From: Selaginella moellendorffii
Taxonomy: Eukaryota > Streptophyta > Lycopodiopsida > Selaginellales > Selaginellaceae
Length of the DNA: 64,000 nucleotides
Direction of reading: 5' to 3'
Assembly (NCBI RefSeq): GCF_000143415.4
Contig: NW_003314320.1
Span: 1,202,796 to 1,266,795 of the forward strand
Below are positions 23,299 through 34,686 of this stretch, piece by piece (positions within the stretch are counted from its first letter, which is position 1; the number at the start of each line of letters is the position of its first letter). Both the position numbers and the translations under genes were made by a program. The notes below the pieces were generated by a model. The model was given only the letters and a program-made list of their open reading frames with translations. It was not told where the DNA came from and ran no database searches.

Positions 23299-23848
23299 GG
23301 TCGTCTGATATCATTGTATACGTTTAGAGCAGCGGACTAATCATAATCGAAAGCGCAAGGAAAATTTTTGCTTTATCACTTTGTCTGGCTTACTTTGGTG
23401 ACTGGCAGGAAGCGAGGGAGGCATCGCTATCAGCTGGGGAGAGAACTTATCCCCTCGGGACAGGGAACTTTTCATTGGTCATCCTGGATTCTGCCAGCTC
23501 GGCACTTGCGTTTTTCAGCAGCCAGCTTTGGGTTGGAGGAGCTCTTGGGCCTGCAAACATATGCCACAAGTAAGTTCGTCTGGGTGTTTTTCTTTTTTCG
23601 TCAGCCAGAGTAACTAACCGGAAGCTCTTTGATTCAGAGGAACAGTGAGCATCGCTAAGATGGTGTGCTCAATTGTCAACCTCAATCGTTCTGCCATGAT
23701 CCCAGACCATGAACAGATGTCCTTCGCTGCTGCTCCACTAAGCTAGCCACCACAGCTCACAGCCACTGGGGAAGAAAGCTAGAAAAAAAAAGAACAAGAA
23801 CAGAACGAGGACACTGGGAACAAAAAAAACTTGGGAAATTGCTACGTG
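23299..23848 (+). other. Intergenic spacer, probable leader of the NPH3-family gene
   Basis: There is no supportable coding sequence. A GTAAGT-like donor after 'CCACAA' near 23570 and an acceptor-like 'TTTGATTCAG' near 23637 suggest a spliced 5' untranslated leader. A purine-rich run lies just before the start at 23849. Confidence 0.3.
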
Positions 23849-25895
23849 ATGGCGGTCACTTCGAGCAAACGCGTTGGTCGAAACAGCTTCAGCATGAGGC
23901 GCACCAACGATTGGTAAGTTGGATTCATCATGACTTGGCTCCGGGTTTTACTGCTTTCTTCCGTTTTCTCATCGCAGGGTCATGTCGACTGACGTCCCGA
24001 CGGATATCACGGTAGACATCTGCGGAACCAGCTTTGCCCTCCACAAGGTAGCGGAGCTTCTTCCTTCACTCCCCACCAACAGAATTTCTCATGAATTTTG
24101 GTGCGGGTTTCATGCTCTCGTGGTTACAGTTCCCCCTGGTGTCGAGGAGCGGAAGGCTGCGAAAGCTCGTCGCGGAAGCCAGGGACTCGGACCTGTCCCG
24201 AGTCGAATTCAATGACATCCCCGGCGGGCCGGAAGGATTTGAAATGGCTGCGAAGTTCTGCTACGGCATCAACTTCGAGATCACGGCGTCCAACGTTGCA
24301 ATCCTCCGGTGCGTAGCAGAGTATCTGGAGATGACGGACGACTTTGGCCAGGCAAATCTCGCGTCCAGGAGCGAGGCCTTCATCGAAGACGTGGTGACGC
24401 ACAGCTTCGGGAGCTCAATCACGGTTCTCCACAGCTGCGAGAAGCTCCTTCCAATGGCCGAGCAGCTCAACATTGTCAACCGGTGTGTCCAAGCAGCAGG
24501 GGCCAAGGCCAGCCACGAGGCGCTCTCCCTCGCAGCTCGTCCAGAGTACCGCAATGCCAAGACGCCTCCGCAGCTCGACTGGTGGGCCGAGGACCTCTCC
24601 ATTCTCAGCCTCGACTTCTACCAGAGGGTGCTGGCGGTGATGAGAAGCCACGGGATGCCGCAGGAGAACCTGTGGGGGAGCCTCATGCACTACGCGCAGC
24701 AGGCTCTGAAAGGATTCAACAGCACCAGCAGCAAGAGCCCCGGAAGATCGGTCACCGGACTGGAGCACGAGCAGCGGATGCTGGTGGAGACCATCGTCGG
24801 TTTGCTGCCACCGGACAAGAGATCTGCGTCTTGCGGCTTCCTCTTCGGGCTCTTGCGGACGTCGATCATCCTGGACACCACGGTTGCCTGCCGACTAGAG
24901 CTGGAGAGGCGGATCTCATTGCAGCTGGACGAGGCGACGCTGGACGATCTGCTGATACCATCGTTCTCGTTCGCGGCCGATACCCTCTTCGACACGGACC
25001 TCGTCCATCGCCTGCTCTCGAGCTTCCTCCAGCACCATCTCCAGGACGAGTCCAAGGCGTCGCAGAGCTCGCTGGCAAAGGTGGCGAAGTTGATGGACAG
25101 CTATTTGGCGGAAGTAGCGCCGGATGCCAACCTCAAAGTCTCCAAGTTCATCGCGCTGGCCGAGGTGCTGCCCGAGCACTCGAGGATGGTCGAGGATGGA
25201 TTGTATAGAGCGGTGGATATCTTCCTCAAGGCAAGCTAGCTTTCTTCCTTGTGTTTTTCCTCTTTCTTCGTTGGCGAAGAACACCTCTTTGATCCAAACT
25301 CTTCCTGTTCCTCCAGGCCCATCCTTTACTCGTCGAGGCCGATCGCAAGAGAATCTGCAAGCTCATGGATCCCCAGCGCCTGTCCCAAGAGGCGTGCAGC
25401 CATGCCGCGCAAAACGAGCGCTTGCCCGCGCACTTCATCATCCAGGTTCTCTACTTCGAGCAGCTGAGAATCAAGACCGCGCTCGCAAACTATGCCATCG
25501 AGATGCCCAAGGGCGATCACGGCCCGACCCCCATCGCCGCGGCGCTGCGATCGTCCACTGCTGCTGCCAATGCCGCTGCTGCCGCCGCTGCCGATGCGAA
25601 TCCCCAATCCGCGCTGCGGAGGGAGAACAAGGAGCTCAAGATCGAGCTTACCAGGATGAAGATCAGGCTATCAGACTTGGAGAAGGAGCAGAGCCCGGGA
25701 GTATCAAGGGCGAGCGAGGAGAAGAGGCTGAGCAGCCCGACGTCGTCCGCCGCTAGCTCGCCTGGATCCGGCCGGTTCTTCTACACTGTGTCGCGGCGGC
25801 TTGGAAAGCTTAATCCGTTTGGGAAGAGCTCGCTCAAGCCGCCGGCCACGCCCGAGCTCCAGAAGCCGCGGCGCCGCCGGCATTCGATCTCGTGA
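23849..25895 (+). CDS. BTB/POZ-NPH3 family protein
   Basis: Plant-specific adaptor of the NPH3/RPT2/NPY family, which links plasma-membrane phototropin or PIN/PID signalling to CUL3 ubiquitin ligases. Four exons: 23849-23913 (MAVTSSKRVGRNSFSMRRTN), 23978-24047 (VPTDITVDICGTSFALHK, start of the BTB fold), 24130-25230 and 25317-25895; total about 604 residues. The NPH3 domain is recognisable from DWWAEDLSILSLDFYQRVLA to DGLYRAVDIFLK|AHPLLVEADRKRICKLMD, then ACSHAAQNERLPAHFIIQVL and YFEQLRIKTA with the conserved Tyr. A coiled-coil (ENKELKIELTRMKIRLSDLE) and a basic Ser-rich tail ending RRRRHSIS follow. The last intron uses a GC donor (CTCAAG|GCAAGC). It cannot be assigned to one Arabidopsis subclade from sequence alone. 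Confidence 0.92.
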
Positions 25896-25986
25896 CGCTC
25901 GATCGAGAAGCTCTCGATCGCTCCAGCAGAAGAAGAAATCCAATTGTTAGTCTCCAAGAACTCCAAGAACCCTAGAGTATTGTCAA

Positions 25987-26826
25987 ATGGATAGGCAGGA
26001 AGCGCGCGTGGAGATGGTGGTGATCGCCGGCGAGGATCTCAAGAATGTGACGAGCTTGCTCATGTCTGGCAGCAAGATGAGCTCCTACGTGGTGTGCTGG
26101 GTGGATCCGTGCTCCAAGCGCTCCACCAGGATCATCAAGAGAGGCGGTAGGGATCCCGTGTGGAATGAGGCGCTGTCGCTGCCCGTGGATGCGATTGCCC
26201 TCGCCAATCCCTACGCCTGCCTCACGCTCCAGGTGATGAGCAGCCGATCGGGGGGCGACGATGCGGTAGTGGGCAAAGCGTGGATGCCGCTCCACGAGAT
26301 CGCGAGGCTCTCCACCACGACCTCGGCATTCGATAATATCATCTCTCTCGGCGTCCAGCGGCCGTCTGGGAGGATGCAAGGCTCGATCCGGCTGTGCGTG
26401 TGCTTGATCGGGGCGGGATTCCACAATGCTGGTTCCACGAGTGGGGGAAATTTCCATCCGGGCAAGCCGATGCTCCAAATCCAAATGCCCCAGCACCAGA
26501 TTTCTTCTCCTGTTGAGAGCTCGCTTGAGGAATTCGCGAGTCCATCGTCATCCTCGGGAGGAGGAGGGGCACCAATCCAGCCGGTGGAAGGGATCCCAGT
26601 GATTGGCTTTGCTGCTGGGGCAACGAGCTACCATCAAGGTCACCACCACTTCCAAATGCCGCCATATCTTCCATCTCCATCGGCACCACCAGTTCTTCCT
26701 GATCACAACGGTAACGGGAATGGTAACGCTCGTGGTCATGGTCATGGTAATGGTAATGGTCTACTTCTGGGGCTTTTGGGTGGTGCCTTGGCTGCGCTTG
26801 TGCTGGGTGATATTTTTTTCCAGTGA
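25987..26826 (+). CDS. SRC2-like C2-domain protein with C-terminal membrane anchor
   Basis: Single-exon, 279 residues. An N-terminal C2 domain (about residues 8-125) runs from EMVVIAGEDLKNV through SSYVVCWVDP and GRDPVWNEALSLPVD to VVGKAWMPLHEI. It resembles the cold-regulated SRC2/BAP-type C2 proteins that bind membranes, with or without calcium. A long Pro/Ser/His/Gly linker follows, with a short GHGHGNGNGN repeat encoded by near-identical GGTAATGG/GGTCATGG units. A single C-terminal hydrophobic helix (LLLGLLGGALAALVLGDIFF) suggests a tail anchor. The start ATG 25987 is 12 bp after an AACCCTA word (25968-25974). It lies 91 bp downstream of the NPH3-family gene, same strand. Confidence 0.8.
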   Translation: MDRQEARVEMVVIAGEDLKNVTSLLMSGSKMSSYVVCWVDPCSKRSTRIIKRGGRDPVWNEALSLPVDAIALANPYACLTLQVMSSRSGGDDAVVGKAWMPLHEIARLSTTTSAFDNIISLGVQRPSGRMQGSIRLCVCLIGAGFHNAGSTSGGNFHPGKPMLQIQMPQHQISSPVESSLEEFASPSSSSGGGGAPIQPVEGIPVIGFAAGATSYHQGHHHFQMPPYLPSPSAPPVLPDHNGNGNGNARGHGHGNGNGLLLGLLGGALAALVLGDIFFQ

Positions 26827-27028
26827 AGATCTGGCTACTTGGGTGACATGTTTTTCCAGTGGGATCTGTTGCTTCTCTTTTCTTTGTGGATACTGTGCTT
26901 GCTTGCTGCTGCTTGGGATTTAAAATTATTCTGAGTGCGTTGCTGCCGGCCTCGAGTTTGTCATTATCATCACCTCGTAGATGTGTTCGTCATTTTAGTC
27001 GAAGGTGTTCTTCCTGGTCGTTTGGGTC

Positions 27029-30000
27029 ATGGCGGAAGTGGGTCTCGCCTTGGGCTCCTTGCCGGTGTCCAGGCAGATTGTTTCTTCGAGAAAAGCAAGA
27101 ATTAGAGCTGCTGGATTTGGGTCCTGGTTTCCTGGCTTTCAGCTGAAATGCTCCCGGCTAACAGCCGAGGCGAAGGCTCATCCGCAAATTGTCCAAGCCG
27201 AACACAATTTGGTAAGTAACTAGTTTCTTCAACTGGGTTCCTGATGGCTTTTTGTGTTTCACAGAGTCTGGAAGATGTGAAGGATACATCGGAGGTGGAG
27301 AAGCCGCTTAAAGTAGCTTTAATTTGCGGGGGACCTTCAGCCGAGAGAGGGATATCTTTAAACTCTGCAAGATCCGTTCTTGATCACCTCCAGGTGGTGT
27401 TCTCTTCTTATCCAATTTTTTTTTTTTTTTTCGCAATTTGTGTAACGAAAACGTTAGTGCAGGCGGAAGATGTTGAAGTTGATTGTTACTACATGGATCA
27501 GCAACTTCGTGCCTATGCAATTTCACCTTCTCAGGTTCGTCACCTTGCAAAATGATGAAGTGGAGACATTGTGGGCTATGCTTGATACTTCTGCAGATGT
27601 ACTGTAACACGCCTTCTGATTTCGATTTTAAGCTGCACAGGTGACGGACGATTTTTTTTTTTTTCTTCTCATCGTTTGTATTTTGGCAGCTTGGCTCAAT
27701 GCTTCACGTCCCAGGCCGATTTCTTGCGACGGTTAAAATCTTCCGTCGATATTGTGTTCCCGGTGATACACGGGAAATTTGGTGAAGACGGAGGCCTACA
27801 GGTTATAGAAAGAATTGCAAAAGCTGTAACCTTTCAAATCCCATGAATTGTGCAGGAACTTCTGGAATCCGCTGGAATACCGTTCGTGGGAACTGGTTCT
27901 TCAGCAGCCCGTTGTGCCTTCGACAAGGTAAGCTTTGATGGTATTTTGTATTGCCTTAATTTTGGATATTGCAGTATGAAGCAGCAAAAGAGCTTTCCCG
28001 TCATGGATTTGTGACAATTCCAAGCTTTCTTATTGACGTAAGTACCTTTTTCTTGAGCCAACTTGAAAATACTTCCTTCCAGAGTCCCGAGATTGATAAG
28101 GCAGCATTGGTAGAATGGTTCAAGGCTAACGATTTGAATCCTTCTTCAGATCGTGTTGTGGTAAGGCTTCAACAGGAGATAGTTGACTCTATCCGCTTTT
28201 CAACAGGTGAAACCAGCCAAATCGGGATCAAGCATAGGGGTTACTGTGGCTCATGGACTTGACGAGGTCATCCGTGATGCTGAGACTTTACTTAAAGAGG
28301 TGAGTGATACCGACAAGTTGTCTTTGTGTTTAAAAAGAAGAATTTATTTTGTCCAGGGCATTGATGACAGAATCGTGGTGGAAGTTTTTCTGCAAGGCTG
28401 TACAGAATTTACCGTCATTATTCTCGATACTGGTTCTGGTGAACAAGTTCAACCAGTTGCTCTTCTTCCCACAGAGGTATACATTTGCGTGCTGGGCCTA
28501 CTTAAACGTATGTTATCGCTGTAGGTGGAACTGTTACATGGCGATGGGCAGTCGATAGGTGAAAAGATTTTCAATTACCGGAGAAAGTATCTTCCAACTA
28601 GACAGGTATGGCATGTATATCCGTTTCATTTGTACTTAAGAATTTTCAGGTTTCTTACCACACACCTCCTCGTTTTCCTGTTCAAACCATTCAAAGCATA
28701 CGTTCTGGTGCCTCGAAACTTTTCACACTCCTGAATCTGCGTGATTTTGCTCGAGTAGATGGCTGGTTACTTCCACCTTCAAGTTCATTCAACAAATCAA
28801 ATGATTTTTTGGTCGTCTTTTCGGATGTCAATCTGGTAGTAAAGTCGTTTCTCATTTATATATGAGTGCAACTGACTCAGTGAACAGGTTAGCGGCATGG
28901 AGCAAACAAGTTTTTTGTTTCAGCAAGCTGCACAGGTATAAGTTCAACAAGTACGTTTTATCATGCTGTATTTACACCATGTGAAGGTTGGTCTGAGCCA
29001 CAGAGATGTTCTGCGGTTAGTCCTGAATCGAGCGCGCACAAGATATCCCAGCCTTTCAAATTTTCCTCAGGTGGGATTGCATGGAGTTGATGGCTCCCCG
29101 CAAACAAGTAAACGAAAAGTCTACGTCTTGTTTGGAGGAGGAAGCTCAGAACGACAAGTGTCATTGATGAGCGGAACCAATGTTTGGCTCAATCTTCGCG
29201 GCTGTAAGGACGTAAGTTTTTGGCCACCTGAATCAATGGATACTCAACCGTTTGTATTTTCTACGACAGCTCGATGTCTCTCCATTTGTTCTTGCACCCC
29301 AATCAAGGGGTGAATCGCCGGAATCAAGATCAATTTGGGCACTTCCGTAAGTTTATCTACTCGTCCTTTTCGCGAATAACGGTATTTTGCATGACAAGGT
29401 ATGCTTGTGTGCTTCGTCACACTGTGGAAGAGGTGGTTGACGGTTGTTTAGAGGCACTGGATCCTCGTTTTTCTGCTGTTTCCGGCTCACTCAAAGCACA
29501 AGTGATGTCAGAACTTAGTTCCAGTGGTTCTAAAGTTGATTACAATGTGGGATCCGGCGTCCCAACGAAGTTGTCCATGAGTGAATGGATTCAGCATGCT
29601 AAGGATGACGACGCTATTGTTTTTATAGCAGGTAAAACCTCTGAATTTTTTGCTGTTTATTGTAGTAACCGCGCGCTTGTGCAGTGCACGGTGACATTGG
29701 GGAGAACGGGATATTGCAAGAGATGCTCGAAGCGAAACGCATACCATTTACAGGTAACATGATTTTGCATTTGCAAAGCTTCTTACCGCGTGTATGGATT
29801 AGGATCTGGCGTGAAGGCATCCCGGATATGTATGGACAAAGCCGTTACAGGTCATACGATTTCTCCTGTAAGTCAGCTCTAATCGTTTTCTTGTTTTAAT
29901 ATGAGTTGTTTCGTTCCTTGTAGTTGAGTTCGAATGGAGTTTATAGTGCCAAAAGAGTTGTCTATAAGACAGCAGAGCTGCTTCATGACTGTGGAGATAA

Positions 30001-31030
30001 CAGCCAACTTTGGCTCTCGTTGCAAGACAAACTGGAAGATTCTAGCATATGTGTGAAACCAGCAGCTGATGGATGCTCCACGGGAGTTGCGAGATTATGG
30101 TAAGGAAGTCTAGTGACATGAAGAACGTTGCTGATAAAATTGCCGCAGCTGTGCAAGGGACTTGACGGTATATCTCACGGCATTGAAGGAAAAGCTACCT
30201 CGTTTGCTTCCAGGATCTCTCGGCAAGGTAAAAATTGTCATGACCTCCAGAAACCGATTCTAAGCTTGTACTTTACAGCCGCATGGAATTATTGAACTTC
30301 CTGCCACTATCCCGGATAGTTTGATCTTTGAACCGTTTATACAAACGGATGATATACTTGTGTGTGAAGAATCTCAAATCGCATGGGAAGGCAAGCATAG
30401 ATGGGTGGAAATCACAGCTGGTGTGATTGGTAAGAAGGGTGCCATGCATGCTTTGCATCCAAGCATCACACTGAAGGAATCTGGCGACATTTTGTCCTTG
30501 GAAGAAAAGTTTCAAGGTTTGAACAATTCCACCCAACAAGTTAATTACGTTTTATTTTTCTTTCTTTCTTTGCAGGTGGTACTGGCGTCAATTTGACTCC
30601 ACCACCTCCTCTCATTTGCAGGTTAGTTGTAAGCCTTACGTTTGGCGTAGAGTCACAGGTTCTTTATTATCTTTCTGCAGTGAAGAAGCAGTACGTTCGT
30701 GTAGAGAGCGTATTGAACTTGTTGCCAACACCCTCCAATTGGAAGGATTTGCTCGAATTGATGCTTTCATGAATGTGGACACTGGAGAGGTATGGTTGTA
30801 ATCACTTTCGAAATTCTTGACTCAAAACTGGCGACAGGTGATTGTTATAGAAGTGAACACGGTCCCTGGAATGACTCCCTCGACAGTTTTAATTCATCAG
30901 GTTTGAAGACAGATTCTAAGCTGCGTGTACAAACTGCTTACGCTGAAAATTTCAGGTGCTTGCGGAAACCACGCCATTATTTCCACGAGAGTTCTTCCGA
31001 GCAGTCGTTGATTTAGGCTCAAAGCGGTAA
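27029..31030 (+). CDS. DDL: Plastid D-alanine-D-alanine ligase (tandem double ATP-grasp)
   Basis: Makes the D-Ala-D-Ala dipeptide of peptidoglycan precursors, in plants probably in the plastid. ATG 27029 opens a transit-like, basic, acid-free leader (MAEVGLALGSLPVSRQIVSS). About 19 exons encode two homologous ligase halves. Half 1: VALICGGPSAERGISLNSA, VIHGKFGEDGGLQELLESAG, KPAKSGSSIGVTVAHGLDE, and FSDVNLVSGMEQTSFLFQQA as the terminal metal-binding segment. Half 2: KVYVLFGGGSSERQVSLMSG, HGDIGENGILQEMLE, KPAADGCSTGVARL, FARIDAFMNVDTGEV, and EVNTVPGMTPSTVLIHQ. The stop is TAA 31028-31030 after VDLGSKR. All junctions stay in frame. The doubled architecture is that of the single Arabidopsis DDL gene. 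Confidence 0.92.
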
Positions 31031-31234
31031 TCGTATCACAAGGAAGCTTTCATACCCGGTCGCCTTTTCTCGAACATCCATTCCTAGTCGTTTCTTAACG
31101 AGTCCAAGTCCTGTCGGTTTTAATTTATACCATTAGCATGCATTGAAGCTCGTGGCAATATCTGTTTTAGTGGAATAACAAGGAATGATTTAAACTAGCA
31201 GAACTTTACCGAAGGAATAATTTCATTTTGATTA

Positions 31235-32560
31235 ATGGCTGCTGACGAGCTCCAGAACTCGAGGTATCTCATGCTACACTCGATCGCAGCCCACTGGGAT
31301 TTCGATCCTGCCACGCTCCTCGTGGGTCGCTTTGCCTGCTCAGACGTGGACGAGATCCGGGCATACTCTGCAGCAGCGGGCGCGGCGATGGTCTCGCAGA
31401 TCAGACTCCATTTGTCATCACCGGGAAGCCAGCACAAACGATCTGGACCAGTTCCTCTTCGTGGGAACCAACAGTAGAGGAGATGCGGCAATTCCAGATG
31501 AGGATTTCAAGAAGCTATCCTACACAGAATCCAGGAGTGTGCGTCCATACAGGTCGCGCTTGGTGTATCAGCGGTTCAAGGCGATGAGGCAGGAACTCAT
31601 CATCGACGAGTCTGGAGTTCATCACTACATACGTGCGAAGGATGATTTAGGCAGTGCAGTTGCCCCGTTTGTGGGAGCTCTTCACATCGTCCCGAATGGA
31701 TCAAGGTTCGATGGCAGTGCACGTCGCCCAGTTGGAATGGTATCACTGGTTCGCTGCGACGGTTACTGCTTGACTGCGGCTCAATGTCTGGAAGGTTTCG
31801 ATGGTGACGACAACACTATCTTCGTCAGCTTCCCACGGATGAGCGATCATTCGTGCTTTTACGAGTGTAAGATTGCCAAGGCCGAAGAGTTTGTGGTGCA
31901 CTTGGAAGCTAAAGAGCAACCAAGCGTCAAGTGGTGGTTTGGACCGCGTCTGCCTCAGTTTTCAAGTTCAGCGGCCCCAACAGCACGCAACTCGTGGAGT
32001 GTCCGATGGTTGATTCGTTCGTATGTCCATTCGAGGGCATTGTATTGCAGAGCGCGAAGATCGACCACAAGCTGTCGCTAGGAGGTCCTGTTGTCAACTG
32101 TACCGGCGAGATGAGAGGGGTGATTATTGCACACAGCCTACTGAAGAAGACCAGCGACCGGAGAAGAAAAGCGAGATGAAAGTGCAAAGTGTTTCGGACT
32201 TGCAGGAGTTTCTAGATGATGCACTGAATGGAAGAACGTAAACAACAAGCTGAGCAGGACTCGAGGCGATGCAAATTATGAGAGTATTGGTACTTCTTTC
32301 TGGTTCTCATTCTTCCTTTTTCTTTCTTGTCTGTTAGAGTGGAAAAATTGCTCGGAACTCAGGAGGTTAGTCCAGTCTTGTTGATCTAGTAGTTACCAAT
32401 GTATTCCTCGCTTGCAGAATTTATCGACAGCGCTGTGACGGAGTTTAATGCTCCACCGTCTAAGCGTCCGAAAGTTAAATACGTCCCCATGTCCGAGGAG
32501 AAAATCCAGAAGTTTTACAAGGAAGCTGTCAGAGAGGTTTTTAGATCTTGTTGTCAGGAT
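31235..32560 (+). pseudogene. Trypsin-fold (Deg/HtrA-like) protein with degraded catalytic residues, left copy
   Basis: A Met-initiated frame at 31235 (MAADELQNSRYLMLHSIAAH) runs into a second frame near 31440 that carries DLDQFLFVGTNSRGDAAIPD and then a trypsin-like core. SLVRCDGYCLTAAQCLEGFD matches the His-site motif with Gln in place of the catalytic His. KLSLGGPVVN...GEMRGVIIA (about 32070-32130) matches the GxSGGPL..N site with Leu in place of Ser. Later parts (EKLLGTQE, then EFIDSAVTEFNAPPSKRPKV near 32420) follow after probable introns. The frame shifts near 31440 and 31930 may be short introns or damage. A second, more decayed copy lies at 38637-39530. A family without protease activity is more likely than an active enzyme. 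Confidence 0.55.
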
Positions 32561-32609
32561 AAGCAATGTGTTTGTCGCATTTTTGTTTTACTCCAAATGT
32601 GAATTGATG

Positions 32610-32990
32610 ATCATTCCGCAAGATGCATGGATTCCAATGGCCCTGGATGGATTCGATAAACACATTCATACTGAATCATACACAGGGAAGGAAGTTTTTC
32701 CCGCGACTTTGGAGATTTAGGATAGGGTGTTTTCTTGCCAACGCTAACTCGCATCTCACGTGAGTTGCTAGACAGACACAGTCTATACACCTGTAGCGTT
32801 TCCTTTATGTCGATTTGCGATTCTGTAATCCCACGGGTTTGGAGGTTGGCATGGTGATGAGTGTTTTCTTCGCACCATTTTGGCTGGTACAGGCGCCCGT
32901 GCTCCTGGAGCTGATTAATCCATGACCGCCTGGATCATCCCAATGGCGGCCTTCTTGCAGATTTCCAGTACCGCGCAGCAGGAGGTAATT
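32610..32990 (+). pseudogene. Left-copy fragment of the PMT upstream region and exon 1
   Basis: Matches about 40010-40340: 'GATGCATGGATTCCAATGGCCC', 'ACACAGGGAAGGAA', 'TTTCCCGCGACTTTGGAG', 'GGTGTTTTCTTGCCAACGC', and finally an ATG at 32924 whose peptide MTAWIIPMAAFLQISSTAQ parallels the PMT start MAAWITGMLAIAAFLQISST. The copy ends near 32990, about 190 bp before the LTR element. Only the first 20 or so codons of the methyltransferase survive. Confidence 0.75.
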
Positions 32991-33178
32991 ATCAAACGTA
33001 CACTAAATAGCTTGAGAATGGCAAGAACGAAGAACAAAACTTTTAAGTAGAGATGTCTAGAGATCCATCCAGACTAAAACAAGAGAGTTTCTTCGAACCC
33101 GATATCCTATCTACAATCGCCTTTTCAAAAATAACCATCCAAGAAAAATAAATTAGAAAAATTCAAAACAATTATAAT

Positions 33179-33352
33179 TGTGAGGGCCAAGTGTACAACT
33201 ACGATGCCGTATACTAATATTAGCGTAGTGGATTTTGGTAGCCGTTAGATTGGTTTCAATCCGGACCACTCGCTCCTGTATATAAGCTAGGGTTTTTGGG
33301 CTAATTGATATGCACATTTCTGTATTCCCTTTCCATATTCCATGCACTCACA
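33179..33352 (+). repeat. 5' LTR (174 bp)
   Basis: Bounded by TGTGAG and CTCACA. It contains a TATATAA box followed by GCTAGGGTTTTTGGG. The primer-binding site should start at TGGAGTTGAGGGG (33356), whose tRNA I cannot name. Confidence 0.93.
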
Positions 33353-33405
33353 TTAGTGGAGTTGAGGGGCACCTTTGATTGTCCCTAGGGAGTGCTTGGA
33401 TTTAG

Positions 33406-33615
33406 GATTTCGGTTTAGATCTAGCTTTTGCATCATCTAAATCTCGCTTTTTCCATTTCCTTTCTTTTGTTCTTTCCTTTCAAGATTTTGGTTTAGATTT
33501 AGCTTTTGCATCGTCTAAATCTCGTTTTTTCCATTTCCTTTCTTTTGTTCTTTCCTTTCAAGATTTTGGTTTAGATCTAGCTTTTTGCATTGTCTAGATC
33601 TATCATTTCTTTCCA
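33406..33615 (+). repeat. 78-bp tandem repeat in the element leader (about 2.7 units)
   Basis: Units 33406-33483, 33484-33561 and a partial third from 33562. Each begins GATTT(T/C)GGTTTAGAT and ends in a T-rich CCTTTCAA. The repeat lies between the LTR and gag, so it is untranslated leader. Confidence 0.9.
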
Positions 33616-33664
33616 GCTTTTTTGTCATTTCTCTTCTTTTGCTCTTTCTTTTTAATTCATCTTC

Positions 33665-34597
33665 ATGGCTGATCTGCAATCTCCTCTTTTGACTCTAGAG
33701 TAGCAGTTGGTTCAATTGCTTGATGCTATGCGCTTGCAATTGAACAACCAAACTCAGTTGATGGTGGTGTTCACGGCACATTGTACAACTCCTCCCGCTC
33801 TTGGTGCCAATCCTCGCGTTCGGCCGGAGTTCTTTCGCGGGAATCCTGGGGATGATGTGTACCATTGGTTCGATCACTTTACGGTGATTGCCACATATCA
33901 TTCTTGGGATGATGCTCGACAGTTGCGTGAGTTTCCCACGTGTCTCCAAGGGACGGCGTTGCAGTGGTACAATGGTTTGAGCGTAGTCACTCATGGGGAT
34001 TGGAGTGTTCTCCCGGACGTCTTCAAATGCGCCTTCGGACATGCCGATGATTGTGATGATGCTTTCCAACAATTGCATCGTCTTCGCCAAGGGCCATCTG
34101 AGTCGGTGATGCAATTTTGCGTTCGTTTCCGAAGTCTTTTGCTTCGTGTGGAGCTAAATATGTCAGAGCGGATCAAGCTAGGAATGTTGTGGCTAGCCCT
34201 TCATCAAGATCTTGTCGGACTTGTGCATGCACTTGCTCCTACCACCCTTGACGATGCTCTTCGTTTGGCACAACGTTATGAAACGTCGCCTCTTCCACTT
34301 CTCGCTGCACGTCCTTCCACTTCACTTCCTATGGGTGATGATCCTGTTCCAATGGAGGTTGATGCTGCTGCTGCTCGAGTCCAAGGACAAGTGCGAGGAC
34401 ATGGTCGTGGCCGTGATGTTTGCTGCTGGGCGTGTGATGAAGTTGGTCATACTTATCGGCGTTGCCGTCATTTTCCGGATTGGCAACCTCCATTTCCTGG
34501 GTGGAGACCTTGGCGTCAGCAACGTCCCCTGGGTGCTGCTGTAGTGGAAGGTCTGGACACCAAGATGCATCCCGGAAACGAGGAGTCGCGCGATTAA
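33665..34597 (+). pseudogene. gag: gag of the Ty3/gypsy element
   Basis: Capsid/nucleocapsid frame from ATG 33665. After 12 codons an in-frame TAG (33701) interrupts it where a Gln codon would fit. The remainder is open to TAA 34597. It contains the retrotransposon gag core (FRGNPGDDVYHWFDHFTVIA, ALQWYNGLS, RFRSLLLRV) and one CCHC knuckle CWACDEVGHTYRRC near 34420-34465. Confidence 0.9.
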
Positions 34598-34686
34598 CGG
34601 AGGGACCTTGCACAAATAAATCAATGACCCCTCCATCTTTCTTTTGAGAGTATCATCAAGGGGTTCACTCAGCACCAGTTCATCCA

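Noticed and set aside
24309-25208. 299-codon alternative frame in the NPH3-family exon 3
   Set aside because: Shadow of the real NPH3 frame; no start context and no homology.
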